Of a DNA stretch of 64,000 bases, positions 25,154-34,815 are shown piece after piece. Position 1 is the first letter of the stretch. Each line of letters opens with the position of its first letter. The translations under genes and the position numbers were made by a program. The stretch comes from Chryseobacterium nepalense (GTDB lineage Bacteria > Bacteroidota > Bacteroidia > Flavobacteriales > Weeksellaceae): positions 2,604,001 to 2,668,000 of the forward strand of contig NZ_CP096203.1 of the NCBI RefSeq assembly GCF_023195755.1, given 5' to 3'. The notes under the pieces were generated by a model that worked only from the letters and a program-made list of their open reading frames with translations, did not search any database and was not told the DNA's origin.

Positions 25154-26542
25154 TTATTCTACTTCTTCAAAGAATTTTTTTACTTTTTCCATGAGCGACT
25201 GCCCGAAAGTCAGTTTTGCTGCTCTTTTAGACTGCTGCTCGCTTACTGTATGCTCGGGTTGTGCAATTTCAGGCTGCTGTACGATGTTCTCCTGAGCCGT
25301 TTCTGCTGCGGGAGACTGTGTCTCGGTCTTTGTTTCGGCAGGCTGTTCAGGTTCCTGGAGTTCAGCATTCTGTTTTTTATCCCTGATCTTTAAACTTTCC
25401 ATTAATAACCCGATGGAAGTTGCAAATTCAGGTCCTTTAAGATACTGATTTTTATCATTCGCTATGTATTCGTTAGCAAAACCGATTCTGCTGTCAAATC
25501 CTGTGGTATAGTTCGCCAGCTGACGCAGATGCTTAAGGTTGGACCCGCCTCCTGTAAGCACGATTCCTGCAATAAGTTTTTTCTTCTGTTCGAATGCTCC
25601 GTACGCTTTAAGTTCCGTATTCACCATTTCCAGGATTTCTTCTACTCTAGCATTAATGATTTGTGCCAAAGTTTTGAGTGAAATCTCTTTATCCGGTCTG
25701 CCGTGAAGCCCCGGAATGGTTACGTAGGTACTGTCTTTTTCAAGTTCAGGAACTGCTGAACCGAATTTTACTTTTAACTGTTCTGCATGCTTTTCGATGA
25801 TAGAACAGCCTTCTTTAATATCTTCGGTAATTATTCCGCCACCGTAAGGAATTACACAGGTGTGACGAATAATATTGTCTTTAAAAATAGCGATGTCGGT
25901 AGTTCCGCCCCCGATGTCTACGATGGCTACTCCTGCTTCTTTTTCTTCTTTGGTTAATACGGCTTCTGAAGATGCCAATGGTTCCAGGGTAAGGGCTTCC
26001 ATTTCGAGTCCCGCCTCGCGTACACATCGTGCAATGTTACGGATGCTTCCCATCTGTCCTACCACTACGTGGAAGTTGGCTTCCAGACGTTTTCCGTGCA
26101 TACCGATCGGCTCTTGAATTTCTCCTTCGGAGTCTACTTTATATTCCTGGGGAAGTACATGGATTATTTCTTCACCGGGAAGCATGACCAGCTTCTTGAC
26201 CTGATCTTTTAATGCTTCAATGTCATCATCTGTGATGAATTTGTCCGGATGTTCACGCATAATATAATCAGAGTGCTGCAGAGAACGGATGTGTTTTCCT
26301 GCAATCCCTACCGTTACTTTACGGATAGGAACTCCTGCGCTGGACTGTGCTTCAGACACAGCAGCTTTGATTGAATTAATGGTTTGTGAAATATTATTCA
26401 CAATACCTTTGTGAACACCAAGACTCTTAGCCTTCCCTACACCGAGAACTTCTATTTTCCCGTGTGCATTCCTCCTTCCGACAATCGCGACGATTTTCGT
26501 CGTCCCGATGTCCAGACCTACTGAATACTCTTGATTTTCCAT
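25154..26542 (-). CDS. ftsA: cell division protein FtsA
   Basis: 462 residues, an actin-fold ATPase that ties FtsZ to the membrane. Phosphate-1 region VGLDIGTTKIVAIVG, the 1C domain (SAAVSEAQ-like, VRKVTVGIAG), phosphate-2 VDIGGGTTDIAIF, adenosine motif IVLTGGGSNLKHL. After residue about 395 a Glu, Gln and Pro-rich linker leads to the C-terminal amphipathic helix KLTFGQSLMEKVKKFFEEVE, the membrane-targeting sequence. It starts 21 nt after ftsQ. Confidence 0.96.
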   Translation of the reverse strand: MENQEYSVGLDIGTTKIVAIVGRRNAHGKIEVLGVGKAKSLGVHKGIVNNISQTINSIKAAVSEAQSSAGVPIRKVTVGIAGKHIRSLQHSDYIMREHPDKFITDDDIEALKDQVKKLVMLPGEEIIHVLPQEYKVDSEGEIQEPIGMHGKRLEANFHVVVGQMGSIRNIARCVREAGLEMEALTLEPLASSEAVLTKEEKEAGVAIVDIGGGTTDIAIFKDNIIRHTCVIPYGGGIITEDIKEGCSIIEKHAEQLKVKFGSAVPELEKDSTYVTIPGLHGRPDKEISLKTLAQIINARVEEILEMVNTELKAYGAFEQKKKLIAGIVLTGGGSNLKHLRQLANYTTGFDSRIGFANEYIANDKNQYLKGPEFATSIGLLMESLKIRDKKQNAELQEPEQPAETKTETQSPAAETAQENIVQQPEIAQPEHTVSEQQSKRAAKLTFGQSLMEKVKKFFEEVE

Positions 26543-26563
26543 TGTTTATATCGATTTGATTTT

Positions 26564-27523
26564 TTATTCTATTTTAATTTTCGCCTTTGTTTTCGGCTTT
26601 GCTGCCGTAGATTTCTTCTCTGTTTTTTTTATTTCTTTTGGCTTGGTTACTGTTTTTGGTTTTAATGAAGAGGAAGTTGGTTGGTTAGTCTTTTTTATTT
26701 CTGCCGGTTTGGGCTTATCGTCGGCTTTCTTTACCGGAACTAATGAAGCTTTTGCCAGTTCTTTATTTCTTACATTCAGAATACTGTCATTTTCTTTAAA
26801 ATAAGGATTTAAAGTGGTGACAATCTGGTTCTGATATTTTACCGATACCATTTTGTATTTTTCGGGATCCTGATAAACAAGATATTTTTCTACAAAGGTT
26901 TTAAAACCTTTTACTTTAAATTCAATATTGTCCAGATCTCCGATTTCTACTTTATAATTACCTTCGCTGGTGAGCAAATTGTAGTCGCCGTTATCTTTTG
27001 AAATGCCGATGAAATATTTCTTACTGAAATCATCTTTATCGATCTTTTCTACCAATTCCGCGAGTTTCCGGTATTCGTCCTTCTGTACATCTCCCGTTAC
27101 CAGCATGCACGGATGAGAGTATGTTTTAGAAATGGGAAATTCTATTCCTTTTTCGTCTACATAAAAGTCACGTCCATTTTTATTAAGCCTGAAAACAGGA
27201 ACCCTTTGCTTGATATCCAGGTTCAGTTTCCCGTTCAGATTAAGGTATACATTAGCGCTGTCTACAGCAGGAAGGGCATTGATCTTCTTTTCCAGGGCAG
27301 GAATATTAAGATCCCCCACTTTTCCGGAAGGGTTTTCTTTTTTTACAATTTCCCGGATATCTTTTTCATCAATAAAATAAACTGGTGTTTTCTCACTCAT
27401 TTTTACAGAAATTTTATTGTCCGTAATCTTCTGTCCACTGAATTTCTTCAATGAGAAACTCAGCAGAAACCCTAGAATGATTACTGTAATGGCAATTTTT
27501 AATATTCTGTATTTATTTTTCAT
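26564..27523 (-). CDS. ftsQ: cell division protein FtsQ
   Basis: 319 residues. One N-terminal transmembrane helix (about 7-27, ILKIAITVIILGFLLSFSL) followed by a periplasmic part with a short POTRA-like region (VYFIDEKDIREIVKKENP to VPVFRLNKNGRDFYVDEKG) and the FtsQ beta domain. It ends in a basic Lys, Pro, Thr-rich tail of about 55 residues, probably disordered. FtsQ links early and late division proteins. Between ftsA and the GxxExxY insertion; in related genomes I would expect murC immediately upstream. Confidence 0.9.
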   Translation of the reverse strand: MKNKYRILKIAITVIILGFLLSFSLKKFSGQKITDNKISVKMSEKTPVYFIDEKDIREIVKKENPSGKVGDLNIPALEKKINALPAVDSANVYLNLNGKLNLDIKQRVPVFRLNKNGRDFYVDEKGIEFPISKTYSHPCMLVTGDVQKDEYRKLAELVEKIDKDDFSKKYFIGISKDNGDYNLLTSEGNYKVEIGDLDNIEFKVKGFKTFVEKYLVYQDPEKYKMVSVKYQNQIVTTLNPYFKENDSILNVRNKELAKASLVPVKKADDKPKPAEIKKTNQPTSSSLKPKTVTKPKEIKKTEKKSTAAKPKTKAKIKIE

Positions 27524-27586
27524 TTTTAAATTTTTTAACGCTAAGCTCGCAAGGCTTTTTTCTATTATTATTTGTTACTTTTTTGC

Positions 27587-27608
27587 TCGCAAGGGCGTTT
27601 CACTCAGC
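27587..27608 (+). repeat. left inverted repeat around the GxxExxY gene
   Basis: TCGCAAGGGCGTTTCACTCAGC is the inverted complement of 28088-28109 with one mismatch. Together the two 22-bp arms enclose the GxxExxY gene, 80-120 bp from its ends. Confidence 0.85.
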
Positions 27609-27667
27609 GAATGTTAGCTGAAAACATTATGCTTTTTATACTTTTATTATGGTATTTAAACCAAGCT

Positions 27668-28045
27668 TTATAATTTATTTACTACTCTTTTTACTCCGTT
27701 TTTAAATAAGCTAGAATGAAAATTTAAAATCATCCCCAATTTCATTTCTGTAATTCTTAAATAGTTAAGAAGCTGAAAGAAATGATACGTATTAATTTCC
27801 GGAGCAGCTTTTATTTCAATAATAACTTTATTCTCAATCACCAAATCCGTTCTGAATGCTTTCTCAATTAGCAAATCTTCATAATTGATACTGATATCTT
27901 TTTGACTCTCAATCCTAAGTCCACTATTTTTCAATTCGTAGATTAAGCATTGCTCATACACATTTTCATAGATTCCTATTCCAAGTTTTCGATGCACTTT
28001 CATCCCTGCATCAAAAACTACATTTGATATTTCATTTTCTGTCAT
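27668..28045 (-). CDS. GxxExxY protein (PD-(D/E)xK nuclease-like)
   Basis: 125 residues of the GxxExxY family, named after the motif seen here as GIYENVY. The region FRTDLVIENKVIIEIKA has the spacing of a PD-(D/E)xK core (Asp, then Glu-x-Lys), so a nuclease-like fold is likely, though activity is unproven. NTYHFFQLLNYLRITEMKLGMILNF is the conserved C-terminal helix and strand. Members are scattered and numerous in Bacteroidetes genomes with no fixed context. It interrupts the dcw cluster between murC and ftsQ and is flanked by 22-bp inverted repeats. It is not related to division. Confidence 0.88.
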   Translation of the reverse strand: MTENEISNVVFDAGMKVHRKLGIGIYENVYEQCLIYELKNSGLRIESQKDISINYEDLLIEKAFRTDLVIENKVIIEIKAAPEINTYHFFQLLNYLRITEMKLGMILNFHSSLFKNGVKRVVNKL

Positions 28046-28087
28046 CTTGTGTTTTTTATTCCTAAATGATATTTCCAGTTATCATTT

Positions 28088-28109
28088 GCTAAGTGAAACG
28101 CCCTTGCGA
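28088..28109 (-). repeat. right inverted repeat around the GxxExxY gene
   Basis: GCTAAGTGAAACGCCCTTGCGA, inverted complement of 27587-27608 with one mismatch. Confidence 0.85.
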
Positions 28110-28161
28110 ACGACTTTATAGGAGTTATATAAATTCCGTTGCGCTCGCTGCGTTTATTAAA

Positions 28162-29520
28162 TTAATATTTACTCATCCACTCACAAACAGGATCATACAG
28201 CGTATCAATATTCCCTGCGCCTACGGTGAGAAGGATGTCAAATTCTTTTTCTTTTATTTTACTGAAAGCATCACTTAATGTTGAAACTTCCTTTTTATCT
28301 AAAGTCACTTTTTCAAGGAGCCAGTCTGAATTAATACCTTCAAAGTTTTCCTGAAGTTCTCTTGCCGGATAAATATCAAGCAGGATTAATTCATCGGCCT
28401 GACTCAGGCTTTCTGCAAAACCGTCAGCAAAATCTCTTGTTCTGCTGAACAGGTGCGGCTGGAAAACCAACAGCAGTTTCTTTTCCGGGTAAAAAGTTCT
28501 GATTGAGCTCATTACCGCATTGATTTCAGTCGGGTGGTGAGCGTAATCGTCAATGTAAATTTTACCGTTCTCATATCTGTGTTTGGTATATCTTCTTTTA
28601 ATTCCTTTAAAATTGATAATTGCTTTTTTCAAAGTCTCAAAATCGACTCCCAGGTTATGAAGGATTGCCAATGCCACGGTTGCATTTTCCACATTATGGA
28701 TTCCCGGAATTTCCCAGGCAAAATCTTTTACTGTTTCTTCCGGAGTATGAAAATCAAAATAGATTGTATCATTCTCCATACGCAGGTTATCAGAATAATA
28801 ATCTGCTGTTTCATTTACGGCATAGGTGAGGTGTGGTCTTCCGATGTCAATCCCTTTTCTTACAAAAAGCTGTTTGTCGTCCGGAACCAATGCGGCAAAC
28901 TGCCTGAATCCCTCTTCAATGGTGTTTTTGTCGCCATAAATATCCAGGTGATCTGCATCGGTGGAGGTGATCACTGCCCAATCTGGAGAGAGATTAAGAA
29001 AACTTCGGTCATATTCGTCTGCTTCTACCACAGAATATTGAGTCCCATTATACAGAAAGTTTGATTTGAAGTTCTCGGAAATTCCGCCCAAAAAGCAGGA
29101 GAACGGCAAATTCGCTTCTTTACATAAATGCGAAACCAAGGTAGAAGTTGTTGTTTTTCCATGAGTTCCTGCAACAGCGATACAGTCTGTATTTTCTGTA
29201 ATTAATCCCAATACTTTTGCGCGTTTCAGAACTTCAAACTTATTATCGTTAAAATAATCCAGAATTTCTAAAACCTTAATGGCAGGTGTATAAATTACCA
29301 AAGTATCATCTTTCTGCAGTGAGGTAATTCTTTCGTCAATTATATCATCAAAAACAATATCAATTCCTTCGCTCATAAGGGACTGGGTAAGCTTGGTGTT
29401 GGTTTTGTCATAACCAGACACTTTTTTGCCCGAAGCATGGAAATACCGTGCCAGAGCACTCATCCCGATGCCTCCGATTCCCACGAAGTAAAAATTCTGA
29501 TATGTTTCTAAATTGTTCAT
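28162..29520 (-). CDS. murC: UDP-N-acetylmuramate-L-alanine ligase MurC
   Basis: 452 residues. MurC adds L-Ala to UDP-MurNAc using ATP, in the cytoplasm. Order: N-terminal Rossmann domain with FVGIGGIGMSALARYFHASG, central ATPase with the P-loop AGTHGKTTTSTLVSH and EADEYDRSFLNL, and the C-terminal ligase domain with DDYAHHPTEI and VFQPHLFSRTRDF. Length matches the family. A 108-nt spacer with a palindromic repeat separates it from murG upstream. Confidence 0.97.
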   Translation of the reverse strand: MNNLETYQNFYFVGIGGIGMSALARYFHASGKKVSGYDKTNTKLTQSLMSEGIDIVFDDIIDERITSLQKDDTLVIYTPAIKVLEILDYFNDNKFEVLKRAKVLGLITENTDCIAVAGTHGKTTTSTLVSHLCKEANLPFSCFLGGISENFKSNFLYNGTQYSVVEADEYDRSFLNLSPDWAVITSTDADHLDIYGDKNTIEEGFRQFAALVPDDKQLFVRKGIDIGRPHLTYAVNETADYYSDNLRMENDTIYFDFHTPEETVKDFAWEIPGIHNVENATVALAILHNLGVDFETLKKAIINFKGIKRRYTKHRYENGKIYIDDYAHHPTEINAVMSSIRTFYPEKKLLLVFQPHLFSRTRDFADGFAESLSQADELILLDIYPARELQENFEGINSDWLLEKVTLDKKEVSTLSDAFSKIKEKEFDILLTVGAGNIDTLYDPVCEWMSKY

Positions 29521-29537
29521 TTATTTAAAATTTCATT

Positions 29538-29609
29538 TTGTCATTCTGAGGAACGAAGAATCTCAACATTATAGATTCTTCATTTCACTGTGTTCCATTG
29601 AGAATGACA
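29538..29609. repeat. palindromic GTCATTCTGAGGAACGAAGAATCT repeat element
   Basis: An imperfect hairpin: GTCATTCTGAGGAACGAAGA at the left pairs with the right arm that ends TTGAGAATGAC; the centre is AGAATCTCAACATTATAGATTCT. I know this sequence type as a dispersed element of flavobacterial intergenic regions. It fills the murG-murC gap. Confidence 0.7.
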
Positions 29610-29628
29610 ACCGTTTTTATTTACTTTA

Positions 29629-30741
29629 TCACTTTAAAATCTCATCTACAATCTCTTTTGCTGCATTTGGCTTCGCAAAATATTTGAGATTGCCGGACAT
29701 TTCTTTTCTTAAATTTTCATCATCACAGATCTCTGTGAGCGTCTTCCAAAACTGGTCTTTCATTTCGGAATCCTTTACCATTCTTGCAGCATTTTTCTCC
29801 ACCAGATTCATCGCATTCTTGGTTTGATGATCTTCCGCTGCAAAAGGGAAGGGAACCAATAATACAGGCTTCTGCGCTACTGCCAATTCTGAAATGGCAA
29901 TAGCTCCCGCTCTTGAAACAATAACATCCGCTGCAGAATATGCGGTTTCCATATCTTTGATGAATTCTTTTAACTGGATGGAAGCTGGAGGCTGGAGGCT
30001 GGAAGATAATTCGCTGTAGTCCAGTTTTCCGGTCTGCCAGATCAATTGGTAGCCTTTTTTCTTTAGGTTTTCCAGATTTTCTTTCCAGGCATTGTTTAAT
30101 GTTCTTGAACCTAAAGATCCGCCGACAGATAAAATGGTCAGTTTATCTTTATCAAGTCCCATTTTCTCTTTTGCCTGAGCAGTATCCTGCATTCCGGAAA
30201 CAATAGTTGAACGAATAGGATTACCCAGAAACTTTATTTTTTCGGACGGAAAGCCTTCTACTTTTGGATAAGCAGTAAACACTGCTTTCGCTTTTTTACT
30301 TAAAATTTTATTCGTTACACCTGCATGGGCATTCTGCTCCTGAATAAAAATCGGGATTCCCAATTTGCTTGCTTCATACAAAGCCGGTCCGCTTGCAAAA
30401 CCGCCTGTTCCTATCGCGAAATCGGGAGCGAAACTTTTAATGATCTTTTTAGATTTAGATAAACTTTTTAAAATCTTAAAAGGCAGCCCTAAATTAGAGA
30501 GGATATTTCCCCGGTTGATTCCGGCAATATCAATGCCTTCTATTTTGTAGCCGGCCTGAGGAACTTTTTCCATTTCCATTTTGCCGTTGGCTCCAATGAA
30601 CAAAAATTCTGCATCCGGAAATCTCTTTTTGATTTCGTCTGCAATAGCAATAGCCGGGAAGATGTGTCCTCCTGTTCCGCCTCCGGATAATAAAACGCGG
30701 ATGGCTCGTGGCTTCTGGCTATTGAATGATTGATTGTCCAT
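29629..30741 (-). CDS. murG: UDP-GlcNAc:lipid-linked MurNAc-pentapeptide transferase MurG
   Basis: 370 residues, a GT-B glycosyltransferase that turns lipid I into lipid II at the inner face of the membrane. Motifs: SGGGTGGHIFPAIAIADE, GTGGFASGPAL, EQNAHAGVTNKIL, SVGGSLGSRTLN, and the donor-binding RAGAIAISELAVAQKPVLLVPFPFAAEDHQ. A short insertion SSSLQPPAS (about residues 247-255) is encoded by three 7-bp repeats and looks like an in-frame repeat invasion of a surface loop. Followed by murC. Confidence 0.96.
   Translation of the reverse strand: MDNQSFNSQKPRAIRVLLSGGGTGGHIFPAIAIADEIKKRFPDAEFLFIGANGKMEMEKVPQAGYKIEGIDIAGINRGNILSNLGLPFKILKSLSKSKKIIKSFAPDFAIGTGGFASGPALYEASKLGIPIFIQEQNAHAGVTNKILSKKAKAVFTAYPKVEGFPSEKIKFLGNPIRSTIVSGMQDTAQAKEKMGLDKDKLTILSVGGSLGSRTLNNAWKENLENLKKKGYQLIWQTGKLDYSELSSSLQPPASIQLKEFIKDMETAYSAADVIVSRAGAIAISELAVAQKPVLLVPFPFAAEDHQTKNAMNLVEKNAARMVKDSEMKDQFWKTLTEICDDENLRKEMSGNLKYFAKPNAAKEIVDEILK
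29984..30004. repeat. three tandem heptamers GCTGGAG/A inside murG
   Basis: GCTGGAG (29984-29990), GCTGGAG (29991-29997), GCTGGAA (29998-30004). 3 x 7 = 21 nt keeps the murG frame; gain or loss of one unit would break it. Confidence 0.9.
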
Positions 30742-30768
30742 TTTTTATTTTATCTGTTTTAAATTTGA

Positions 30769-30813
30769 CAGGATTTGCATCCTATCCTGATTTATGTCGT
30801 CCCTTCGAGACTC
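30769..30813. repeat. short palindromic spacer element (murG-ftsW gap)
   Basis: CAGGAT (30769-30774) pairs with ATCCTG (30784-30789), followed by a region with GTCGTCCCTTCGAGAC. It resembles the element at 36317-36360: both follow the order CTGTTTTAAAT, (C)AGGAT/ATCCT, GTCC/GAC. Confidence 0.45.
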
Positions 30814-30822
30814 TTTTTTTAT

Positions 30823-32061
30823 TTAAGCAATGTCGTTTATTTCTGCAATGCTTTGCTTTTTGCCCAATCCTTCTTCATCATAAATCTGGATTCGTGAGCT
30901 TATATTTAAAATTATTCCCAGCTGTAAATAGGTTACCAGCATGGATGTCCCCCCATAGCTGATCAATGGCAACGGCTGGCCGGTTACCGGGATCAGATTG
31001 ACGGCTACCGCAATATTTACGGAAAGCTGTATAAAGATCATTACCCCGAGACTGAGCACGAGCAACGATCCGAAAAATGCCGGCATTTTACTGGCAATCA
31101 TTACAATCCTGATCATCATAATTAAATACATACTGATCAGAAAGGCTGCACCTATTACTCCATATTCTTCAACAATTACCGCAAAAATAAAGTCGGACGC
31201 AGACTGTGGAAGCATTTGTTTTAATGCGCTTTTTCCGGGTCCCATTCCTGTTATCCCACCGTGGACAATGGCTGCTTTAGCCTGCATTACCTGATAGTTT
31301 TTAGCTTTTACACTTTCATCGTCTACATCGGCCGACTTGGCTTTGCTTGAAGTAAAAGTTTCGATACGGCTCATCCAGGTGTGTACCCGGTTTCCTCCGA
31401 TAAGGTTTGTGTTGAGTGCAATAATCAAAAACAATACAATTGCAATAAATGATGCGGAGATGAATCCTGCAATATATTTCCAGTGAAGCTGCCCGATAAT
31501 CAATACAATCACAGAAACCATCAGGATCATTAATGCCGTAGATCCGTTATCTTTTGCAACAAGAACAAAGACAAGGAGAATAGGGCCAAAGATGTACATG
31601 ATATTTTCAATCGGAAGCCTTTCTCTTGTTATTTTTTTGGTCAGATACCTGCAGAGATAAATGATCAGCATAAGGAATGCAAAAGAAGAAGGCTGGAATG
31701 ATATCGGCGTCCCCGGAATTTTCAACCATCTTGAGGCACTTGCTCCATCGATGGTTTGCCCGGTAAACATCGTGACAATGAGAAGAATAATCATTAAACC
31801 AAGCAGTATGCTGCTGAGCTTTCCGATGTATTCATATTTTACCATTCCTACCACTCTCATGATCGAAAGACCTAAGACTACGAAGAACATATGCTTGATC
31901 ACGTGACCTGTTGTAGTCCCGTTATTTACGATATATTCCAGATTTGAGCTTGCAGAATATACAGGGAAAATAGAGAAGATGGAGATCACAAGAATGACCA
32001 TCCAAAGTACTTTATCGCCCTTCAGGAATTCAAATCTGTTTTCTGTATCTTGTTCGTTCAT
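30823..32061 (-). CDS. ftsW: lipid II polymerase FtsW (SEDS family)
   Basis: 412 residues from the ATG at 32061 (the frame extends to 32094, overlapping murD). About ten transmembrane helices. SEDS features: ASRWLKIPGTPISFQPSSFAFLMLIIYL in the middle (family motif around the periplasmic loop and the catalytic Asp region, GQTIDGASASRW), YQVMQAKAAIVHGGITGMGPGKS, and NLIPVTGQPLPLISYGGTSML. Works with FtsI at the septum. Placed between murD and murG, as in the standard dcw order. Confidence 0.95.
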   Translation of the reverse strand: MNEQDTENRFEFLKGDKVLWMVILVISIFSIFPVYSASSNLEYIVNNGTTTGHVIKHMFFVVLGLSIMRVVGMVKYEYIGKLSSILLGLMIILLIVTMFTGQTIDGASASRWLKIPGTPISFQPSSFAFLMLIIYLCRYLTKKITRERLPIENIMYIFGPILLVFVLVAKDNGSTALMILMVSVIVLIIGQLHWKYIAGFISASFIAIVLFLIIALNTNLIGGNRVHTWMSRIETFTSSKAKSADVDDESVKAKNYQVMQAKAAIVHGGITGMGPGKSALKQMLPQSASDFIFAVIVEEYGVIGAAFLISMYLIMMIRIVMIASKMPAFFGSLLVLSLGVMIFIQLSVNIAVAVNLIPVTGQPLPLISYGGTSMLVTYLQLGIILNISSRIQIYDEEGLGKKQSIAEINDIA

Positions 32062-32083
32062 ATTTAATGCTGTTAGCTTTTGG

Positions 32084-33421
32084 CTAATTGCCACCTGCTT
32101 TTAAAACCTGCTGTTTAAATTGTTGTCCCCTGTCTTCATAGCTTTTAAATAAATCAAAGCTTGCACAACATGGTGAAAGTAAAACCATATCTCCTTTTTT
32201 GGCCAGTGATTTTGATATCTTTACTGCTTCTTCCATGCTTGAAGTATCGTAAATAAATTCTTTTTTATCCCTAAAGAAGTTGATAATCTTTTCATTATCA
32301 ATGCCTAAGCATACAATTGCTTTTACTTTTCTTTTGACTAAATCTTCAATTTCGGTATAGTCATTTCCTTTATCGATTCCGCCAACAATCCATACGGTTG
32401 GATTTTTCATACTTTCCAAAGCGTAATAGGTTGCGTTGACATTGGTCGCCTTGCTGTCATTGATGTATTTTACGCCATCAATCTCTGTCACAAATTCCAG
32501 TCTGTGCTCAACGGCCTGAAAAGTCATTAGTGAATTTCTAATACTTTCATTATTGATTTCCAGAATCTTACCCGCAATTGATGCAGCAAGACTATTGGCT
32601 ACATTGTGATTGCCAAGAAGAGATAATTCCTCGATTTTCATTGAGAATTTTTCTTTCATTTTAACCACAATATTTTCATTATCAACAAAACCTCCTTCAG
32701 ACAGTTTCTCTTTAGTGGAAAAAGGAATCATTTTCGCTTTAACCTCCAGCTTTTCAAGGATATTTTTGCTCATTTCATCATCTTTATTGTAGATGAAGAA
32801 ATTGTCATTTTCCTGATTTTCCGTTATTCTGAACTTTGCTAATGCATATTCTTCATAGTTGTAATTGTACTGATCCAAGTGATCCTGTGACAAATTCAGC
32901 AATAAAGAAATATAGGGTCTGAAATTCTGAATATCATCAAGTTGGAACGAGCTTACTTCCAATACATAATAGTCGTACTTTTCGTCGGCAACCTGTTTAG
33001 CAAAACTGTACCCGATGTTTCCTCCTAAGCCTACATTCAAGCCGTCATTTTTCAGGATGTAATAGATTAAGGACGTCGTAGTTGTTTTCCCGTTGCTTCC
33101 TGTAATCGCGATGATTTTGGCATCGGTAAATTCCGAAGCAAATTCAATTTCCGAGGAAAGTCTTATTCCTTTATCGTGGATCTTATGAATGATGTCTGCC
33201 TTTTTAGGAATTCCCGGGCTTTTTACAATCCAGTCTGCATCCAGAATTCTTTCTTCATGATGGTTTCCTTCTTCAAATTCAATTTCATTATCCGTAAGAA
33301 ACTGCTTATAGTGATCCTTAATAGCCCCCTGGTCTGAAAGAAAAACTTCCAGACCCTGTTTTTTAGCCAAATAAGCAGCGCCACAACCGCTTTCTCCTCC
33401 TCCTAAAACAACTATTTTCAT
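32084..33421 (-). CDS. murD: UDP-MurNAc-L-Ala:D-Glu ligase MurD
   Basis: 445 residues. Adds D-Glu to UDP-MurNAc-L-Ala. N-terminal domain GGGESGCGAAYLAKKQG and VKSPGIP; P-loop ITGSNGKTTTTSLIYYIL; EVSSFQLDDI and the NLSQDHLDQYNYN metal and substrate motif; C-terminal HRLEFVTEIDGVKYINDSKATN and LLSPCCASFDLFKSYEDRG, both MurD hallmarks. A 69-nt repeat-type spacer separates it from mraY upstream. Confidence 0.97.
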   Translation of the reverse strand: MKIVVLGGGESGCGAAYLAKKQGLEVFLSDQGAIKDHYKQFLTDNEIEFEEGNHHEERILDADWIVKSPGIPKKADIIHKIHDKGIRLSSEIEFASEFTDAKIIAITGSNGKTTTTSLIYYILKNDGLNVGLGGNIGYSFAKQVADEKYDYYVLEVSSFQLDDIQNFRPYISLLLNLSQDHLDQYNYNYEEYALAKFRITENQENDNFFIYNKDDEMSKNILEKLEVKAKMIPFSTKEKLSEGGFVDNENIVVKMKEKFSMKIEELSLLGNHNVANSLAASIAGKILEINNESIRNSLMTFQAVEHRLEFVTEIDGVKYINDSKATNVNATYYALESMKNPTVWIVGGIDKGNDYTEIEDLVKRKVKAIVCLGIDNEKIINFFRDKKEFIYDTSSMEEAVKISKSLAKKGDMVLLSPCCASFDLFKSYEDRGQQFKQQVLKAGGN

Positions 33422-33490
33422 ACTTTTTTGCTTTATGCTGTAGCTATAAGCTTTAAGCCTGATGCTTATCGCTTATTGCATACCGCCGGT

Positions 33491-34732
33491 TTATCTCATC
33501 TTTAATGTAATGAGACATACAATTGCTAACATTACCCCTATGATGATCATCCTGTTAACGATTTTGCTTTCATGAAAACCGCCTTTCTGATAATGATGGT
33601 GAAGAGGTGACATTCTGAATAATCTATTGTTCTGGGCATATTCAAGCCCGTATTTTCTTTTTCTGTATTTGAAAACAATCACCTGAAGCATGACGGAAAT
33701 GTTTTCTATTAAAAAAATTCCGCATAATACAGGAATCATCAGTTCTTTTCTCAGAATAATTGCCAGAACGGCGATTACACCACCCAGCATAAGGCTTCCC
33801 GTATCTCCCATAAACACCTGGGCAGGATAAGTATTGTACCAGAAAAAACCGATCACAGCTCCTACCATGGCGACTACAAAAATGGTGGTTTCACCCATGT
33901 TGGGAAGGAACATAATGTTCAGATAATCAGCGAATATGATGTTTCCTGAGAGATAAGCGAACAATCCCAATGTGAGTAAAATAACGGTGCTGGTACCTGC
34001 AGCAAGACCGTCTATTCCATCAGTAATGTTGGCACCGTTTGAAACGGCTGTTACAATGAAAATTACAATAGGGATGAAAACAACCCATGCCCATTCGTGA
34101 GCATCTTTATCATTCATCCAAAACAAAATTCCGCTGTAGTCGAATTCATTATTTTTTGCAAAAGGAACGGTGGAAACGGCAATCTTTTCGGTAGGCATGA
34201 AGTTTTGCTCTACATTGTTACGGTTTACCACTTTAGCGTCCAGATATTTTCTTTTTACGGTAATATCGGGGTGAAAGTACATTGTAACGCCTACAATCAG
34301 ACCTAATCCCACCTGACCTACGATTTTGAACTTGCCACTGAGGCCGTCTTTGTTCTTTTTTATTTTTTTCAAGTAATCATCAAGGAAACCGATGGCGCCC
34401 ATCCAAAGGACTGAAACAATGAGAAGAACAATATAAATATTGGTAAATTTTGTAAACAGCAATACAGGAATCAGCGTGGCCAGAATGATAATTAGCCCTC
34501 CCATAGTTGGAGTTCCTTCTTTTTGCTTCTGTCCATCTAAACCGAGATCACGTACCAGTTCGCCCATTTGTTTGGCTCTCAGATAATTAATGATTCTTTT
34601 TCCATAGATAAGAGCAATGGTTAAAGAAAACAGTACCGCCATTCCCGCTCGGAAAGAGATGTATTTCAACAATCCAAGTCCGGGGACATGGATTCCGTGG
34701 TTGGTTAGATATTCGTATAGATAGTATAGCAT
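33491..34732 (-). CDS. mraY: phospho-MurNAc-pentapeptide translocase MraY
   Basis: 413 residues from the ATG at 34732 (MLYYLYEYL); earlier in-frame codons to 34798 come from the spacer. An integral membrane enzyme that makes lipid I from UDP-MurNAc-pentapeptide and undecaprenyl phosphate. Conserved regions: [64 protein letters not shown] and the HHHYQKGG triad region near the end. A hydrophilic insertion (about residues 150-205, [18 protein letters not shown]) is a Bacteroidetes feature. Confidence 0.96.
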   Translation of the reverse strand: MLYYLYEYLTNHGIHVPGLGLLKYISFRAGMAVLFSLTIALIYGKRIINYLRAKQMGELVRDLGLDGQKQKEGTPTMGGLIIILATLIPVLLFTKFTNIYIVLLIVSVLWMGAIGFLDDYLKKIKKNKDGLSGKFKIVGQVGLGLIVGVTMYFHPDITVKRKYLDAKVVNRNNVEQNFMPTEKIAVSTVPFAKNNEFDYSGILFWMNDKDAHEWAWVVFIPIVIFIVTAVSNGANITDGIDGLAAGTSTVILLTLGLFAYLSGNIIFADYLNIMFLPNMGETTIFVVAMVGAVIGFFWYNTYPAQVFMGDTGSLMLGGVIAVLAIILRKELMIPVLCGIFLIENISVMLQVIVFKYRKRKYGLEYAQNNRLFRMSPLHHHYQKGGFHESKIVNRMIIIGVMLAIVCLITLKMR

Positions 34733-34815
34733 TTTTTCAAATTTTAATAAATGATAAATGATGACTGATGAATGATAAAACCAATTAACATTTATCAATT
34801 ATCGATTATAAATTT

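Noticed and set aside
28534-29064. 176-residue frame on the plus strand
   Set aside because: Antisense to murC; no recognisable motif.
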